A stretch of DNA of 64,000 nucleotides. It comes from an uncultured bacterium. GTDB taxonomy: Bacteria > Elusimicrobiota > Elusimicrobia > Elusimicrobiales > Elusimicrobiaceae. Made by a program: the position numbers and the translations under genes. Under the pieces are notes generated by a model. It was not told the origin of the DNA. It saw only the letters and a list, made by a program, of their open reading frames with translations, and did no database searches. How positions within the stretch are numbered: the stretch's first letter is position 1; the number at the start of each line of letters is the position of its first letter. The stretch is taken from NCBI GenBank assembly GCA_949297775.1, contig CASFTM010000002.1:62001-126000 (forward strand), written 5' to 3'. This document shows positions 27,077-39,515 of this stretch, piece by piece.

Positions 27077-29215
27077 ATGCGTAAACATTTGCAAAATTTT
27101 ATTAATTCCAAACCCCTCGTCTTTGCCATATTGGCGGGGCTGTTTTTGTTCATTATTATAAGCGCCGTGTTCATGCGCTATATATTTTCCGGCCTGCCGC
27201 CCGTGTACGAAATGGAAGAATACACCCCTTCCCTGACTACAAAAGTTTTTGACCGCAATAATAAACTCATCCACGAGTTTTCTATTGAAAAACGCAGCAT
27301 GGTGCCGCTGGAGGATATCCCCGTAGACCTGCAAAACGCCGTAGTGGCGATGGAAGACCGGGAATTTTTCTCCCACCCGGGTTTCTCGGTCAAGGGCATT
27401 TTGCGCGCACTCCTTTATGATATTATGACCGGCAAAGCCAAACAGGGCGCGTCCACGCTTACGCAGCAGCTTTCCCGCGGCGTGTTTTTAACGCAGGAAA
27501 AAAAGATTATCCGCAAAATCCGCGAAATTATTTTGGCTATTCAAATTGAACACCAGTTCAGCAAACGCGAAATTTTACAGCTGTATTTAAACGAGATTTA
27601 TCTGGGCAGCGGAGCCTACGGCGTAAAAGCCGCCGCCAAAAAATATTTTGATAAAGAACTTTCCGAGCTGACCACCGGCGAAGCCGCCCTGATTGTCGGG
27701 CTTATTCCCGCCCCGGGCCGCTATAATCCGTTTGCCAACCCGGACTTATCCCGCCAGCGGCGCAACTTGGTGCTAGACGTGATGTACGAACAAAACTACA
27801 TTACCAAGGAAGAGCTGGAAACCGCCAAGCAGGAACCTTTGCCCGAAAAACCGCCCGTGCCGGAAGCCGCCCCGGGGCAATACTTTATTGAACACATCCG
27901 CCGCATTTTGGAACCCAAATACGGGATGGATGTATTATGGAAAGCGGGTTTAAACATTTACACTACCATTGATATTGACCAACAGGCCGCCGCTGAAAAA
28001 ATCATGAACGAATACCTGCAGCAGTACGACGAACAGGTAGCCAAGGGCCTGGGTATTGAAATTGACCCCAACGATACCGAAGCCGACCCGGATGCCGACC
28101 AGCAGGAAGAAAAAGAGGAACAATCCGAAGAAGAAAAAGCGGATTACCCCCGCCTGCAAGGGGCGTTTATGGTGCGCGATGTAAAAACCGGCGCCGTGCG
28201 CGTACTGGTGGGCGGACGCGGATTTGACGAAAGTAAATTCAACCGCGCCACGCAAGCCAAACGCCAGCCGGGCTCTTCGTTTAAACCGTATGTGTGGATG
28301 GCGGCCCTGCAAAAAGGCTATACGCCGGCCACCCTGGTCAAAGACTTGCCGACCATGTTCTACTACGACGGTAAAAACTGGCATACGTTTGACGAAACGT
28401 CCGATTTGTATTCCCTGGATTTAGCCAAACAATCTTTTATCTCCAGTAAAGATTTCAGCGTTTGGGTGCCGCAAAACTACGGCGGCCGCAACGAAGGCTG
28501 GATCACACTTAGAAAAGCGTTGGAAAAATCCAAAAACTTGGTGGCGGTCAATTTGATTGATGCCATCGGCGTACCGTCTGTTGTGCGCGTGGCGCGCAAA
28601 GCGGGCATTACCGCCGCCTTGCCGCGCGTGCCGGCGTTGGCCCTGGGCGTAAGCGTGGTGGCCATGGATGAACACTTAGCCGCGCTGACCACTTTCGCCA
28701 ACGGCGGCATCCACACGGACAACTATTATATAGAACGTGTGGAAGACGCCAACGGCCGCGTGCTGGAACAACATATTCCGATGGAAGAAGCCGTATTCTC
28801 GCCACAAGATTCCTATTTGTTAATTAATATGATGAAAGGCGTCGTCCAGCGCGGGAGCGGCGCGTATGTGTCGCGCCTGGGCCGCAACATCGCGGGCAAA
28901 ACGGGCACCACCCAAAGCCACCGCGATATGTGGTTTGTGGGAATGACCCCCCGCACCGCAGCCGCCGCCTGGATGGGATACGACGATGATTCTTCGCACG
29001 AACAGGGCGCCCGCTTTACCGGCAGTACCACCGCCCGCTGGTGGACCGCCATTATGCAGGAAATTCTAAAAGACGAACCGAACGAAGATTTTGCCGTTCC
29101 GGAAGGCATCTCCTTTGCGTATATCAACCCGAATACGGGCAAATTGGCTATGCCGACGGAACGCAATAAATTTTTGGAAGCGTTTATCGCCGGCACGGAA
29201 CCGCAAAGCTTCTAG
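27077..29215 (+). CDS. Class A penicillin-binding protein (PBP1A-like)
   Basis: A 712-aa bifunctional wall synthase: short cytoplasmic tail, one transmembrane helix (residues ~13-36), GT51 glycosyltransferase domain (VVAMEDREFFSHPG with the catalytic Glu, then GASTLTQQLSRG), and a transpeptidase domain with SSFK (~residue 400, active Ser), SKNL (SxN) and KTGTT (~606). Between the domains is an acidic low-complexity insertion (EEKEEQSEEE, ~345-360). The length is a little shorter than E. coli PBP1A (850). It heads an operon with mfd, two periplasmic foldases and pdxA. Confidence 0.94.
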   Translation: MRKHLQNFINSKPLVFAILAGLFLFIIISAVFMRYIFSGLPPVYEMEEYTPSLTTKVFDRNNKLIHEFSIEKRSMVPLEDIPVDLQNAVVAMEDREFFSHPGFSVKGILRALLYDIMTGKAKQGASTLTQQLSRGVFLTQEKKIIRKIREIILAIQIEHQFSKREILQLYLNEIYLGSGAYGVKAAAKKYFDKELSELTTGEAALIVGLIPAPGRYNPFANPDLSRQRRNLVLDVMYEQNYITKEELETAKQEPLPEKPPVPEAAPGQYFIEHIRRILEPKYGMDVLWKAGLNIYTTIDIDQQAAAEKIMNEYLQQYDEQVAKGLGIEIDPNDTEADPDADQQEEKEEQSEEEKADYPRLQGAFMVRDVKTGAVRVLVGGRGFDESKFNRATQAKRQPGSSFKPYVWMAALQKGYTPATLVKDLPTMFYYDGKNWHTFDETSDLYSLDLAKQSFISSKDFSVWVPQNYGGRNEGWITLRKALEKSKNLVAVNLIDAIGVPSVVRVARKAGITAALPRVPALALGVSVVAMDEHLAALTTFANGGIHTDNYYIERVEDANGRVLEQHIPMEEAVFSPQDSYLLINMMKGVVQRGSGAYVSRLGRNIAGKTGTTQSHRDMWFVGMTPRTAAAAWMGYDDDSSHEQGARFTGSTTARWWTAIMQEILKDEPNEDFAVPEGISFAYINPNTGKLAMPTERNKFLEAFIAGTEPQSF

Positions 29216-29251
29216 CGTGTCCGCCCGAACAGCGGCAAACGTGTGTGACGT

Positions 29252-32395
<3,144 letters not shown>

Positions 32396-32409
32396 TATAG
32401 TATATGCAT
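32396..32409 (+). promoter_or_regulatory. -10 box overlapping the mfd stop, upstream of the foldase genes
   Basis: TATAGT at 32396-32401 starts right after the mfd TGA and ends 8 nt before ATG 32410. The -35 region is weak. It suggests that the two foldase genes can also be transcribed separately from mfd, possibly leaderless. Confidence 0.45.
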
Positions 32410-33228
32410 ATGAACAACCGGTTGCTTTTATCCGCCCTTTTGCTGGCGGCCTGCGGCTGCCAACAGCCAGCCGAACCTATCCCGCAAGACGCCGCCGTAC
32501 GCATTGGCGGCGAAACCATTACCGAACAGGATGTGTCTGCACGCCTGGCGCTTTTATCGGACGATGACCGTGAATTTGCCCAAACGCCTATCGGGCGTCA
32601 AAATTTACTGCAAATCATCACGCGTGAAAAATTGGTCGCCCGCGCCGCCAAGGACGAAATGCTGGACCAATCCGACGTTTACCTCTCCATTATGGAAGAC
32701 AAACGCAACCAGCTGGAAGAAGTTTACCGCGAATTTGCCGCCCAAACCTTGGAACAGCTGTGGTATGACGAGCTAAAAGAAAAAGGCGAAACCGCCGTCA
32801 CGGATGAAGAAATCAGCGCCTATTTTAAAAAGTATCCGTATGAGATGACCGTCAAACAAATCATCATAGACAACGCCCAAACGGCCGACCAGGTACTCCG
32901 CACGCTCAAGAGATCGCCGTCCCGCTGGAAAGATATGGAACGCCAATACAGCGTGGCGCCGGAATCGCTGCGCAAACTGTCTTTTATGCCGGGGGAATAC
33001 CTGCCGGATATTGAGGTTATTGCCGCCAACTCCCCCACCGGCAGCGTACAGGGCTTCTTTAAAACCGCCCAGGGATTTCATATAATAATGAAAACGAGTG
33101 AAAAACGCCTCTCGCGCAAAGACGCCGAGCCGCGCATCCGCCAAGTGCTGGAAAATAAAAAACTGGACAAAATTTTGGACTCTTTAAAAAACAAATACGA
33201 GGTTGTGATATATGAAAAAAGCGAATAA
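32410..33228 (+). CDS. SurA/PpiC-like peptidyl-prolyl isomerase lipoprotein
   Basis: A 272-aa lipoprotein starting at the second of two in-frame ATGs (32404 and 32410); MNNRLLLSALLLAACGC gives a proper signal peptide and lipobox. A SurA_N-type helical region (VRIGGETITEQDVSARLALL, ~25-130) is followed by a parvulin-like region (EMTVKQIIIDNAQTADQVL ... GSVQGFFKTAQGFHIIMKTSEKR, ~140-240). It resembles PrsA/SurA chaperones that help outer-membrane or secreted proteins fold. It overlaps the next foldase gene by 17 nt. Confidence 0.82.
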   Translation: MNNRLLLSALLLAACGCQQPAEPIPQDAAVRIGGETITEQDVSARLALLSDDDREFAQTPIGRQNLLQIITREKLVARAAKDEMLDQSDVYLSIMEDKRNQLEEVYREFAAQTLEQLWYDELKEKGETAVTDEEISAYFKKYPYEMTVKQIIIDNAQTADQVLRTLKRSPSRWKDMERQYSVAPESLRKLSFMPGEYLPDIEVIAANSPTGSVQGFFKTAQGFHIIMKTSEKRLSRKDAEPRIRQVLENKKLDKILDSLKNKYEVVIYEKSE

Positions 33229-34474
33229 ACTGTTTTTAGCCGTTCTATTGGCGGCTACAGGGGTGAACCTGCAGGCGAAAGTAATGGAATCTTCCGTCGC
33301 CACGGTAAACGGACAGCCGATATTGGCCTCCGAATATGACGCGTATTTAGACGGCGTGGTAGAACAATATCAACTGGCGGCCCCTCAATTTTTAGAACAG
33401 CCTTACGCCAAAGACATTTTGGGCCGCGAGGTGCTCAAAGAACTGATTTCCAAAGAACTGTTGTACCAAGCCGCGGAAGAAGAAAAAATCCAGGTAAAAG
33501 ACTCGGAAATTGACGCCGGCGTAAACGAAATCAAAGCGCGCTTTATCGTAGATGAAACCACCGGCAAACCGGATGAAAAAGGAGCCGACAAACGTTTTAA
33601 CGAAGCGCTTAAAAAACAAGGGATGAGCTTTAAAGCGTACAAAAACAAACTTTCCAAAGACATCGCCGTACGCAAACTGATGGAACAAAAACTGCAAACC
33701 ACCGTCAAACCCGTGGAAGAAGCAGACGCCAAAGCGCTCTACGCCAATGTGGAAGCCGTACTCAAAAACAACACCAAGAAAATTAAAGCGCTGGAAAAAG
33801 AAGACCCCGCCAAGCTCAAAGAAGCGCAGCTCATCGCCGCCAAGCTCAAACAACTTACCGGCGAACAAGTGCGCATCGGGCACATTTATTTGGCCGTTAC
33901 CAAAGATATGAAGCCCGAAGAAGTAAAGAAAAAAGAAGAACTGGCCCAAAAAATTAAAAAAGAAATTGACAGCGGAATGGATTTCTCCGAAGCGGTCAAA
34001 AAATATACCGAAGACAAAAACGCCCTCGCCAGCGGCGGCGATATGATTTTGATTAAAGGGGTTGCCCCGAAAGAAATTGACAGCAAAGCGTTCTCCTTAG
34101 CGGTCGGCAAAGTAAGCGCCCCGATTAAAAGCGATATAGGCTACCATATCATCAAAATCAAAGAAAAACGGGCGGAAAGATCCGTTTCCTACGATGACAT
34201 CGCCAAAGATTTGGCGCAGTACATCGCCCAACAGCGCGTGCAGCTGGCTATGGCGCAATATATTGAAGAGCTTTACAACAAAGCCGACGTAAAAGTAACG
34301 ATTGAATACGAATCGGACGCATTGTTGGAAGCCTCCCAAAAAGAAGCGCAGAAAACATCCTCCGCAAAAGACGCCAAGCCCGCGGCCAAAAAAGACGTAA
34401 AGGCCGACGCTAAAAAAGACGCGACGGCCGAAAAAAAAGCCGATAAAAAGGACGACAAAACCGCCCAAAAATAA
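33212..34474 (+). CDS. Periplasmic SurA/PpiC-like peptidyl-prolyl isomerase with Lys-rich tail
   Basis: A 420-aa exported protein (signal MKKANKLFLAVLLAATGVNLQA). The SurA_N chaperone domain spans ~25-180, and a parvulin domain (HIYLAVTKDM, ... FSEAVKKYTEDKNALASGGDM, ... GYHIIKIKEKRAE) spans ~220-320. The last ~50 residues are an Ala/Lys/Asp low-complexity tail with PAAKKDVKADAKKD-type repeats. Probably assists outer-membrane protein biogenesis together with the lipoprotein foldase whose gene it overlaps. The basic tail might interact with peptidoglycan or membrane (inference). Confidence 0.86.
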   Translation: MKKANKLFLAVLLAATGVNLQAKVMESSVATVNGQPILASEYDAYLDGVVEQYQLAAPQFLEQPYAKDILGREVLKELISKELLYQAAEEEKIQVKDSEIDAGVNEIKARFIVDETTGKPDEKGADKRFNEALKKQGMSFKAYKNKLSKDIAVRKLMEQKLQTTVKPVEEADAKALYANVEAVLKNNTKKIKALEKEDPAKLKEAQLIAAKLKQLTGEQVRIGHIYLAVTKDMKPEEVKKKEELAQKIKKEIDSGMDFSEAVKKYTEDKNALASGGDMILIKGVAPKEIDSKAFSLAVGKVSAPIKSDIGYHIIKIKEKRAERSVSYDDIAKDLAQYIAQQRVQLAMAQYIEELYNKADVKVTIEYESDALLEASQKEAQKTSSAKDAKPAAKKDVKADAKKDATAEKKADKKDDKTAQK

Positions 34475-34487
34475 CGGCTTGGGATTT

Positions 34488-34562
34488 TTGTCCAATTAGT
34501 TATACCTAAAAGGCAAAACGGTTCCTCACCTCCTTTTTGAGTTTAATTGTATTCGGACAATT
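34488..34562 (+). promoter_or_regulatory. Inverted repeats before pdxA
   Basis: AATTGT (34545-34550) and ACAATT (34557-34562) form a 6-6-6 dyad ending one base before the ATG 34564. TTGTCC at 34488 and GGACAA at 34555 make a larger inverted repeat. It could be an operator or a fold masking the start. No Shine-Dalgarno is visible before pdxA. Confidence 0.35.
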
Positions 34563-34563
34563 C

Positions 34564-35496
34564 ATGAAACCTGTTGTATTTATAACCGCCGGCGACCCGT
34601 TAGGGGTTGGCCCGGAAGTAACCGTTAAAGCATTACAAAGCCCTTTGGTGCAGCACGCCTGCTCCCCGATTGTCATCGGGGAGCCGTGCTCGCTTTTTCG
34701 CGCCGGATTCACCGACAATCTGGCGCGGTTAATCAGTATGGATTCCTGCGAATGTTTGCAGGACGCGCCGCACGGCCCTACGGAAGCCGGCGGGCTGGCT
34801 TCTTTTAAAGCCGTAGAACTCGGCTGCAAGCTGGCCGTACGCACCGGCTGCCCGCTTGTAACGGCGCCTATTTCCAAGCAAAGCTGGGCGCTGGGGCATA
34901 TTCCTTACGTCGGGCACACCGAACTATTGCGCGAACGCGCAGGGAAAGACGGGCTGATGATGTTTGTCAGCGGGCCGATACGCTGTGCGCTGGTAAGCGA
35001 ACATTTTGCCATTTCCGATTTACCCCGCATTCTCACCCGCACCCGGGTCGCGGCCGCGGCGCGGCACTTTGTGCAAGCGTTAAAACAGCTGGGCATTGAA
35101 CGCCCTCATATTGCCGTTTGCGCGTTGAACCCGCACGCCGGAGACAACGGTCAGTTTGGAACCGAAGAACACACCGTCATAGAACCCGTCATCCGCGCGC
35201 TGCAGCGCAAAGGCATTCAGGCAGAGGGGCCCTTGCCCACAGACAGCCTTTGGGCCTCCCACGCCAAAGGCAAATACGACGGCATTTTGTGTATGTACCA
35301 CGACCAGGCCTTGCTGGGATTAAAATTAGCCGCACGCGAACCGATTGTGCACATTACCGCCGGGTTGAAATTTTTACGCACTTCGCCCACACACGGCACC
35401 GCGTTTGACATCGCCGGCAAACATTGCGCCGATGCGCAGAGTATGACAGCTGCCATTTTGTTTGCCGCGGCCCGCGCCAAATGTCCGGAATTTTAA
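34564..35496 (+). CDS. pdxA: 4-hydroxythreonine-4-phosphate dehydrogenase
   Basis: A 310-aa NAD-dependent dehydrogenase of the DXP-dependent pyridoxal phosphate pathway. The start is ATG 34564 (MKPVVFITAGDPLGVGPEV), since PdxA proteins begin at this motif. Family segments: TAPISKQSWALG, HTELLRE (metal His), LNPHAGDNGQFGTEE, MYHDQALLGLK (metal His) and FLRTSPTHGTAFDIAGK. Last gene of the PBP1A operon, followed by a terminator. Confidence 0.95.
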   Translation: MKPVVFITAGDPLGVGPEVTVKALQSPLVQHACSPIVIGEPCSLFRAGFTDNLARLISMDSCECLQDAPHGPTEAGGLASFKAVELGCKLAVRTGCPLVTAPISKQSWALGHIPYVGHTELLRERAGKDGLMMFVSGPIRCALVSEHFAISDLPRILTRTRVAAAARHFVQALKQLGIERPHIAVCALNPHAGDNGQFGTEEHTVIEPVIRALQRKGIQAEGPLPTDSLWASHAKGKYDGILCMYHDQALLGLKLAAREPIVHITAGLKFLRTSPTHGTAFDIAGKHCADAQSMTAAILFAAARAKCPEF

Positions 35497-35520
35497 TACG
35501 GCACCCCGCTTTTATTCATT

Positions 35521-35549
35521 AAAAATCCCCGGTTATCCCGGGGATTTTT
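35521..35549. terminator. Bidirectional terminator
   Basis: AAAAATCCCC (35521-35530) pairs with GGGGATTTTT (35540-35549). Serves pdxA and the convergent pilin gene. Confidence 0.85.
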
Positions 35550-35601
35550 CTACACCAAACACTCCGCTTGCAAGAGTGGGGATTTTCACTCAATCCAATC
35601 A

Positions 35602-36132
35602 TTAAGGCATCCAGCAGCTGCTGGCGCCGCATACGCTCTTGCATACGCGTTTGCCGCGCTCCGTAACGCCCATGCAATTAAACTTTCCGGCATTGGCGTT
35701 GCCGGCATTTAAAAAAGCGTAAAGATAACGGAAATTATAATTAGTAGGAGAAGTGGTGCTGTCATCATTTGTCTTCCGCTCCGTACTGTCCCACCCTTGA
35801 AAATTGGCAGCATTCAAATCAATCCTGATTTTTTGGCATATTAAATCAAATATAGCAGCTGACGTTTCCCTGCAACCTTGAATATCAATATCCAAATCTT
35901 TCCAGTATCGGGGATAACTGCCGTTAGCCATATAATACATTTCCACCATTTTGCTTAATTGGGAACTAACGGTCTGCAATTCCGTAAAGCGCGCTTTATC
36001 CACCGCCAGTTGGTATTGCGGCAACGCCACCGCCGCCAAGATACCAATGATTAAAACGACCACTAACAGCTCTATTAGCGTAAATCCGGCGTTTTTCCAC
36101 GCCGGGAAGGTTTTTTGATAAATTTTGCTCAT
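35602..36132 (-). CDS. Orphan type IV pilin-like protein (copy 1)
   Basis: A 176-aa prepilin. The 16-residue leader MSKIYQKTFPAWKNAG is cut before [18 protein letters not shown], with the conserved Glu5. The hydrophobic N-helix continues into ALPQYQLAVDKARFTEL. The C-terminal part is variable and ends with four cysteines (CMGVTERGKRVCKSVCGASSC). The start is ATG 36132; a TTG 6 nt upstream is in frame but lies within the promoter palindrome. There is no Shine-Dalgarno. No pilus assembly genes are near, so it depends on machinery elsewhere. The N-terminal coding and upstream DNA is nearly identical to copy 2. Confidence 0.9.
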   Translation of the reverse strand: MSKIYQKTFPAWKNAGFTLIELLVVVLIIGILAAVALPQYQLAVDKARFTELQTVSSQLSKMVEMYYMANGSYPRYWKDLDIDIQGCRETSAAIFDLICQKIRIDLNAANFQGWDSTERKTNDDSTTSPTNYNFRYLYAFLNAGNANAGKFNCMGVTERGKRVCKSVCGASSCWMP

Positions 36133-36182
36133 AGCCAAAATTTATCAAAAAAAAAAAATCAAATCAAGGGGCGATCCGCCCC
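36117..36182 (-). promoter_or_regulatory. Pilin promoter cassette 1: GC dyad, TTGATT, T12, -10, palindrome over ATG
   Basis: Read on the minus strand: GC dyad GGGGCG/CGCCCC (36168-36182), TTGATT (36162-36167), a 17-nt spacer containing exactly 12 T (36147-36158), TAAATT (36139-36144), six bases, then ATG 36132. A 30-bp palindrome (36117-36146, arms 11/12 matching) spans the -10 and the start codon. The dyad plus T run could also act as a terminator that insulates the gene. Confidence 0.6.
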
Positions 36183-36772
36183 TCCCCTTCCTGTGCCCGC
36201 TAGCACGATTGGTTGGGCCACCCTGTTTCCGCACTTCGCACTGTTCAAAAAGAAAGCCGTTTCCGCTTGTGTTGTGTCGTGTCGTGACTGTTGTTGTTGT
36301 CGTTTATCCGCCCCTTTAGAGCCGTCTACAAAAAGCCTTTCAAACGGATTAGAAATTTGATTGTTTGAGCGCGGAGCAAAGCCCGCGCGAGTTATAAAAT
36401 TTCCCGTTTGAAAGTGATTTTTGTGGCTCCCGGGGCGCAATCTTTTTGGTACTTTTTCTGCTGCCAGAAAAAGTACATACAAAAACAAGTGATTTTTGTG
36501 GCTCCCTGGCTCCCTTGCCGGGGCAGGCGTTCTGCCTCAGACAGGGCTCCGCTAAATACGTAACTAATGCAAAAGGGAACAACTTGTTGGGAATGTCTCC
36601 GAGCCAAAGCTTGGCCTCCCAACTCGTTGCCCGTTAACACGATTAGTTTAGGCTACACTATTCCTGCAATGTCGCGCTCTTGCGTAACGGTTCAAACCAG
36701 GCCGCTTTATTTGGGTACTTTTCCCCACCAGGAAAAGTCCTCTCCCCCTTCTTTATTTGTTACAATGGGAGT
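36147..36772. repeat. Gene-free repeat-rich region upstream of pilin copy 1
   Basis: No credible gene in about 600 bp. It holds a degenerate pilin-upstream repeat (36166-36243), an imperfect inverted repeat (CTTTCAAACGG 36337-36347 with CCGTTTGAAAG 36404-36414), a 20-bp direct repeat (36412-36431 and 36487-36506), a perfect 12-bp-arm palindrome GTACTTTTTCTG-N4 (36449-36476), a block resembling those at 49935 and 60920 (36514-36560), and a second pilin-upstream repeat core (36630-36690). Short frames here are translation artefacts of repeats. Confidence 0.65.
36761..36772 (+). promoter_or_regulatory. -10 box of the birA-oad operon, six bases before ATG
   Basis: TACAAT (36761-36766) is followed by GGGAGT and ATG 36773. 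It may be leaderless, although GGGAG could also serve as a very close ribosome-binding site from a more upstream start. An inverted repeat ACTTTTCC/GGAAAAGT lies at 36717-36738. Confidence 0.5.
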
Positions 36773-37477
36773 ATGGGCTCCATTATACATTTAGAAGAAA
36801 TAGATTCCACCAATAATTACCTCAAAGAACACTGTTCTTCTTTGCCGCACGGCACGATTGTAACGGCGGGCCGCCAAACCGCCGGACGCGGGAGGTTCAA
36901 CCGCAAGTGGGAGTCCCAGGAAGGCGGGCTGTATTTTTCCGTTTTAATTAAGCCCCGGCAAACTGATTTTTGGCCCAACTTTACCCAACTGATGGGCCTT
37001 TCGCTGTGCCGCGCCATTGAAAGATTATATCCCCATACCTATCTTAAATGGCCCAACGATGTTTTAGCCGACGGGAAAAAGCTTTGCGGCATTTTAAGCG
37101 AAGGCGTCCTCTCCGGCGGCAAGCTGGAAGGGATGATTATCGGCACCGGCGTAAATGTCGGGCAAAAAACGCTGCCGGACGTAGGCCAACCCGCCGCCTC
37201 GCTCTATATGCTGGGCGTGCAGGCGGATAAAAACCTTTTGCTCCAAGACATTATGCAGTATTTTTGGCAGGATTATCCTGCCGTAGAAGCGCAAGGCTTT
37301 GCCGTCATTTGCGAACCGTACAAAAAGCGGTTTCCTTTTATCGGCAAAGAAATCGCCGTTAAAAACGGCGAAAAACCCCTTTTCGGCACCGTGCGGGATG
37401 TATCGGGGCGGGGCACACTCCTGCTTGCTACCGCCGGCGGCCTGGAAGAAATATATATAGGAGACCTGATGGTATGA
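36773..37477 (+). CDS. birA: Biotin--[acetyl-CoA-carboxylase] ligase
   Basis: A 234-aa monofunctional biotin protein ligase without the N-terminal DNA-binding domain. The start is ATG 36773 (MGSIIHLEEIDSTNNYLKEH), where BPL homology begins. Catalytic segment GRQTAGRGRFNRKW, then GGLYFSVLI, LKWPNDVL with the conserved Lys, and GTGVNVGQ. The C-terminal SH3-like domain (VRDVSGRGTLLL) is present. It attaches biotin to the EAMKMET lysine of OadA, encoded two genes downstream; overlaps oadG by 4 nt. Not a biotin repressor, because the HTH is absent. Confidence 0.94.
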   Translation: MGSIIHLEEIDSTNNYLKEHCSSLPHGTIVTAGRQTAGRGRFNRKWESQEGGLYFSVLIKPRQTDFWPNFTQLMGLSLCRAIERLYPHTYLKWPNDVLADGKKLCGILSEGVLSGGKLEGMIIGTGVNVGQKTLPDVGQPAASLYMLGVQADKNLLLQDIMQYFWQDYPAVEAQGFAVICEPYKKRFPFIGKEIAVKNGEKPLFGTVRDVSGRGTLLLATAGGLEEIYIGDLMV

Positions 37478-37692
37478 GTGCAGATAATCTGATAATGCAA
37501 TCCGTCAACATTACCATAATCGGGATGTTGGTCGTGTTCGTATTTCTAATCATTATGGTTGGAATTATGAAAGTACTGGGCAAGCTGGTACAAGCGATGG
37601 AAAAATTTTTTCCGCAAACCGTACCCGCTGCAGCGGATAACGCACTGATTGCTGTGGCTATTGCCGCTGCAAAAAGATTTCAGGGAAAATAA
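37474..37692 (+). CDS. oadG: Oxaloacetate decarboxylase gamma subunit-like
   Basis: A 72-aa protein with one N-terminal transmembrane helix (ITIIGMLVVFVFLIIMVGIM) and a short polar tail. Size, topology and position before oadA and oadB match OadG, which holds the alpha and beta subunits together. Sequence conservation in this family is low, so context weighs heavily. Confidence 0.85.
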   Translation: MSADNLIMQSVNITIIGMLVVFVFLIIMVGIMKVLGKLVQAMEKFFPQTVPAAADNALIAVAIAAAKRFQGK

Positions 37693-37707
37693 AACGGGGG
37701 AGCCAAT

Positions 37708-39504
37708 ATGAAAAAAATTAACTTTATGCTCACCGCGTTCCGCGACGGGTTTCAATCCGTCTACGGCGCGCGCGTACTAACCAAAGACTTTATGCCCGCG
37801 GTAGAAGCCGCCCGCCATGCCGGCATCAGCCATATGGAATTTGGCGGCGGAGCGCGCTTTCAGGCGTTGTTCTTTTACTGCAACGAAAACGCCTTTGACA
37901 TGATGGACACCTTCCGCAAAACCGCCGGGCCGGACGCTAACCTGCAAACCTTGGCGCGCGGCGTGAACGTGGTAGGGCTGGACAGCCAGCCGTCCGACGT
38001 CATCAAAGCCCACGCCCAACTGTTTAAAAAACACGGCACCACCACCATCCGCAACTTTGACGCGTTAAACGATGTAAACAACCTAATCTATTCCGGGCAG
38101 TGCATTCACGACGCCGGCCTGAAGCACGAAGTGTGCGTGAGTATGATGTCTTTGGCGCCAGGCTGGGATTCTACCGGCACCATCCATACCGAAGTATTCT
38201 ACGAAAAAATCCTGCGCCAGATTTTGGATTCGGGAGTTCCGTTTGATTCCGTCTGCTTTAAAGACGCCTCCGGCACCTCCACCCCGGCTACCGTCGGCAA
38301 AACCATCGCTATGGCGCGCCGCTTGCTGCCCGAAGGTACCAAAATCGTGTTCCACACGCACGAAACGGCGGGCAACTCCATCGCCTGCTGTTTGGAAGCC
38401 ATCCACGCCGGGGCCGACCAGCTGGACCTTTCCATGCAGCCCGTTTCCGGCGGCACCTGCCAGCCCGATATTTTAACGATGTGGCACGCTCTGCGCGGCA
38501 CGGAATATACGCTGGATATTGACACCAAAAAAATCCAGGAAGCCGAAAACGTATTCCAGGAATGTATGAGCAAATACTTCCTGCCGCCCGAGGCTACCGC
38601 CGTCAACCCGATTATTCCGTTCTCTCCGCTGCCCGGCGGTGCGCTGACCGCCAATACGCAGATGATGCGCGACAACGGTACCTTTGACAAATTTCCCGAA
38701 GTCGTCAAAGCGATGGGCGAATGCGTCAAGCTCGGCGGCTTCGGCACGTCCGTCACGCCGGTTTCCCAATTCTACTTCCAGCAGGCTTACAGCAACGTGA
38801 TGAACGGCCCCTGGAAAAAAATTACCCCCGGCTACGGCAAAATGGTTCTGGGCTACTTTGGCAAAACCCCGGTGGAACCGGACCCGGCCGTCGTCAAAGA
38901 AGCCAGCGAACAGCTGGGCTTGCCGCCTACTACCAAAACGCCGCTTGAAATCAACGACGCCGACCCGAAGAAAGGCCTTAAAGTAGCCGAAGCCAAGCTG
39001 AAAGAAGCGGGCCTGCCGGTAACGGAAGAAAACGTATTCATCGTAGCCACCTGCGCCGACAAAGGCCTGTTGTATTTGAAAGGCGAAGCCAAAGTAAACG
39101 GTATCCGCTGGGCGGCCGACGCGAAAAAAGCCGCGGCCAAAACCTCCGACGCCGTGAAAGTAACCGTCAATGGGCAAGCGTACGAAGTGGTGTTTGACGG
39201 CGACAGCGCCGTCGTAAACGGCAAACGCTACAATGTGTCCACCGCCGCTTCGGACGCCAAGGCAGAAGCCAAACCCGCCGCTGGAGCGGCTGCGGGCGGA
39301 GCGGTCAAATCCCCCCTGCCGGGCGCCGTCTTGCGCTTAAGCGTAAAGGAAGGGGAACACGTCAGCGAAGGACAGGAAATTATGGTCCTGGAAGCGATGA
39401 AAATGGAAACCGCCGTTTCCGCCACCGCCTCCGGCGCCATTCACTTTGCCGTCAAACAAGGCGACCAAGTGCAAACGGGCGACACGTTGGCTGAAATTAA
39501 ATAA
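37708..39504 (+). CDS. oadA: Oxaloacetate/pyruvate carboxyltransferase alpha subunit with biotin domain
   Basis: A 598-aa subunit: carboxyltransferase TIM barrel (residues ~1-290) with FRDGFQSV (metal Asp), VCFKDASG (carbamylated Lys) and [10 protein letters not shown] (metal His pair); the conserved PYC/OADA domain; an Ala-rich linker; and a biotinyl domain with EAMKMET near the C-terminus. It moves CO2 from oxaloacetate (or a similar acid) to biotin. Starts like FRDGFQS, where most relatives have LRDAHQS, are family variants. Operon partner of oadB and birA. Confidence 0.92.
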   Translation: MKKINFMLTAFRDGFQSVYGARVLTKDFMPAVEAARHAGISHMEFGGGARFQALFFYCNENAFDMMDTFRKTAGPDANLQTLARGVNVVGLDSQPSDVIKAHAQLFKKHGTTTIRNFDALNDVNNLIYSGQCIHDAGLKHEVCVSMMSLAPGWDSTGTIHTEVFYEKILRQILDSGVPFDSVCFKDASGTSTPATVGKTIAMARRLLPEGTKIVFHTHETAGNSIACCLEAIHAGADQLDLSMQPVSGGTCQPDILTMWHALRGTEYTLDIDTKKIQEAENVFQECMSKYFLPPEATAVNPIIPFSPLPGGALTANTQMMRDNGTFDKFPEVVKAMGECVKLGGFGTSVTPVSQFYFQQAYSNVMNGPWKKITPGYGKMVLGYFGKTPVEPDPAVVKEASEQLGLPPTTKTPLEINDADPKKGLKVAEAKLKEAGLPVTEENVFIVATCADKGLLYLKGEAKVNGIRWAADAKKAAAKTSDAVKVTVNGQAYEVVFDGDSAVVNGKRYNVSTAASDAKAEAKPAAGAAAGGAVKSPLPGAVLRLSVKEGEHVSEGQEIMVLEAMKMETAVSATASGAIHFAVKQGDQVQTGDTLAEIK

Positions 39505-39515
39505 GAGAGGCGTCT

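Noticed and set aside
34526-34536. TCACCTCCTTT identical to the 3' tail of 16S rRNA before pdxA
   Set aside because: Only 11 bases, no further rRNA similarity; most likely chance or part of a weak fold.
36135-36138. TTG upstream start for pilin copies 1 and 2 (36138, 49817)
   Set aside because: It lies inside the promoter palindrome, would add only two residues, and has no ribosome-binding site; the ATG 6 nt later gives the conserved leader MSKIYQKT.
36115-36640. Several 60-110 aa frames in the pilin 1 upstream region
   Set aside because: They cover inverted and direct repeats in all frames and both strands, with no ribosome-binding sites or domains.
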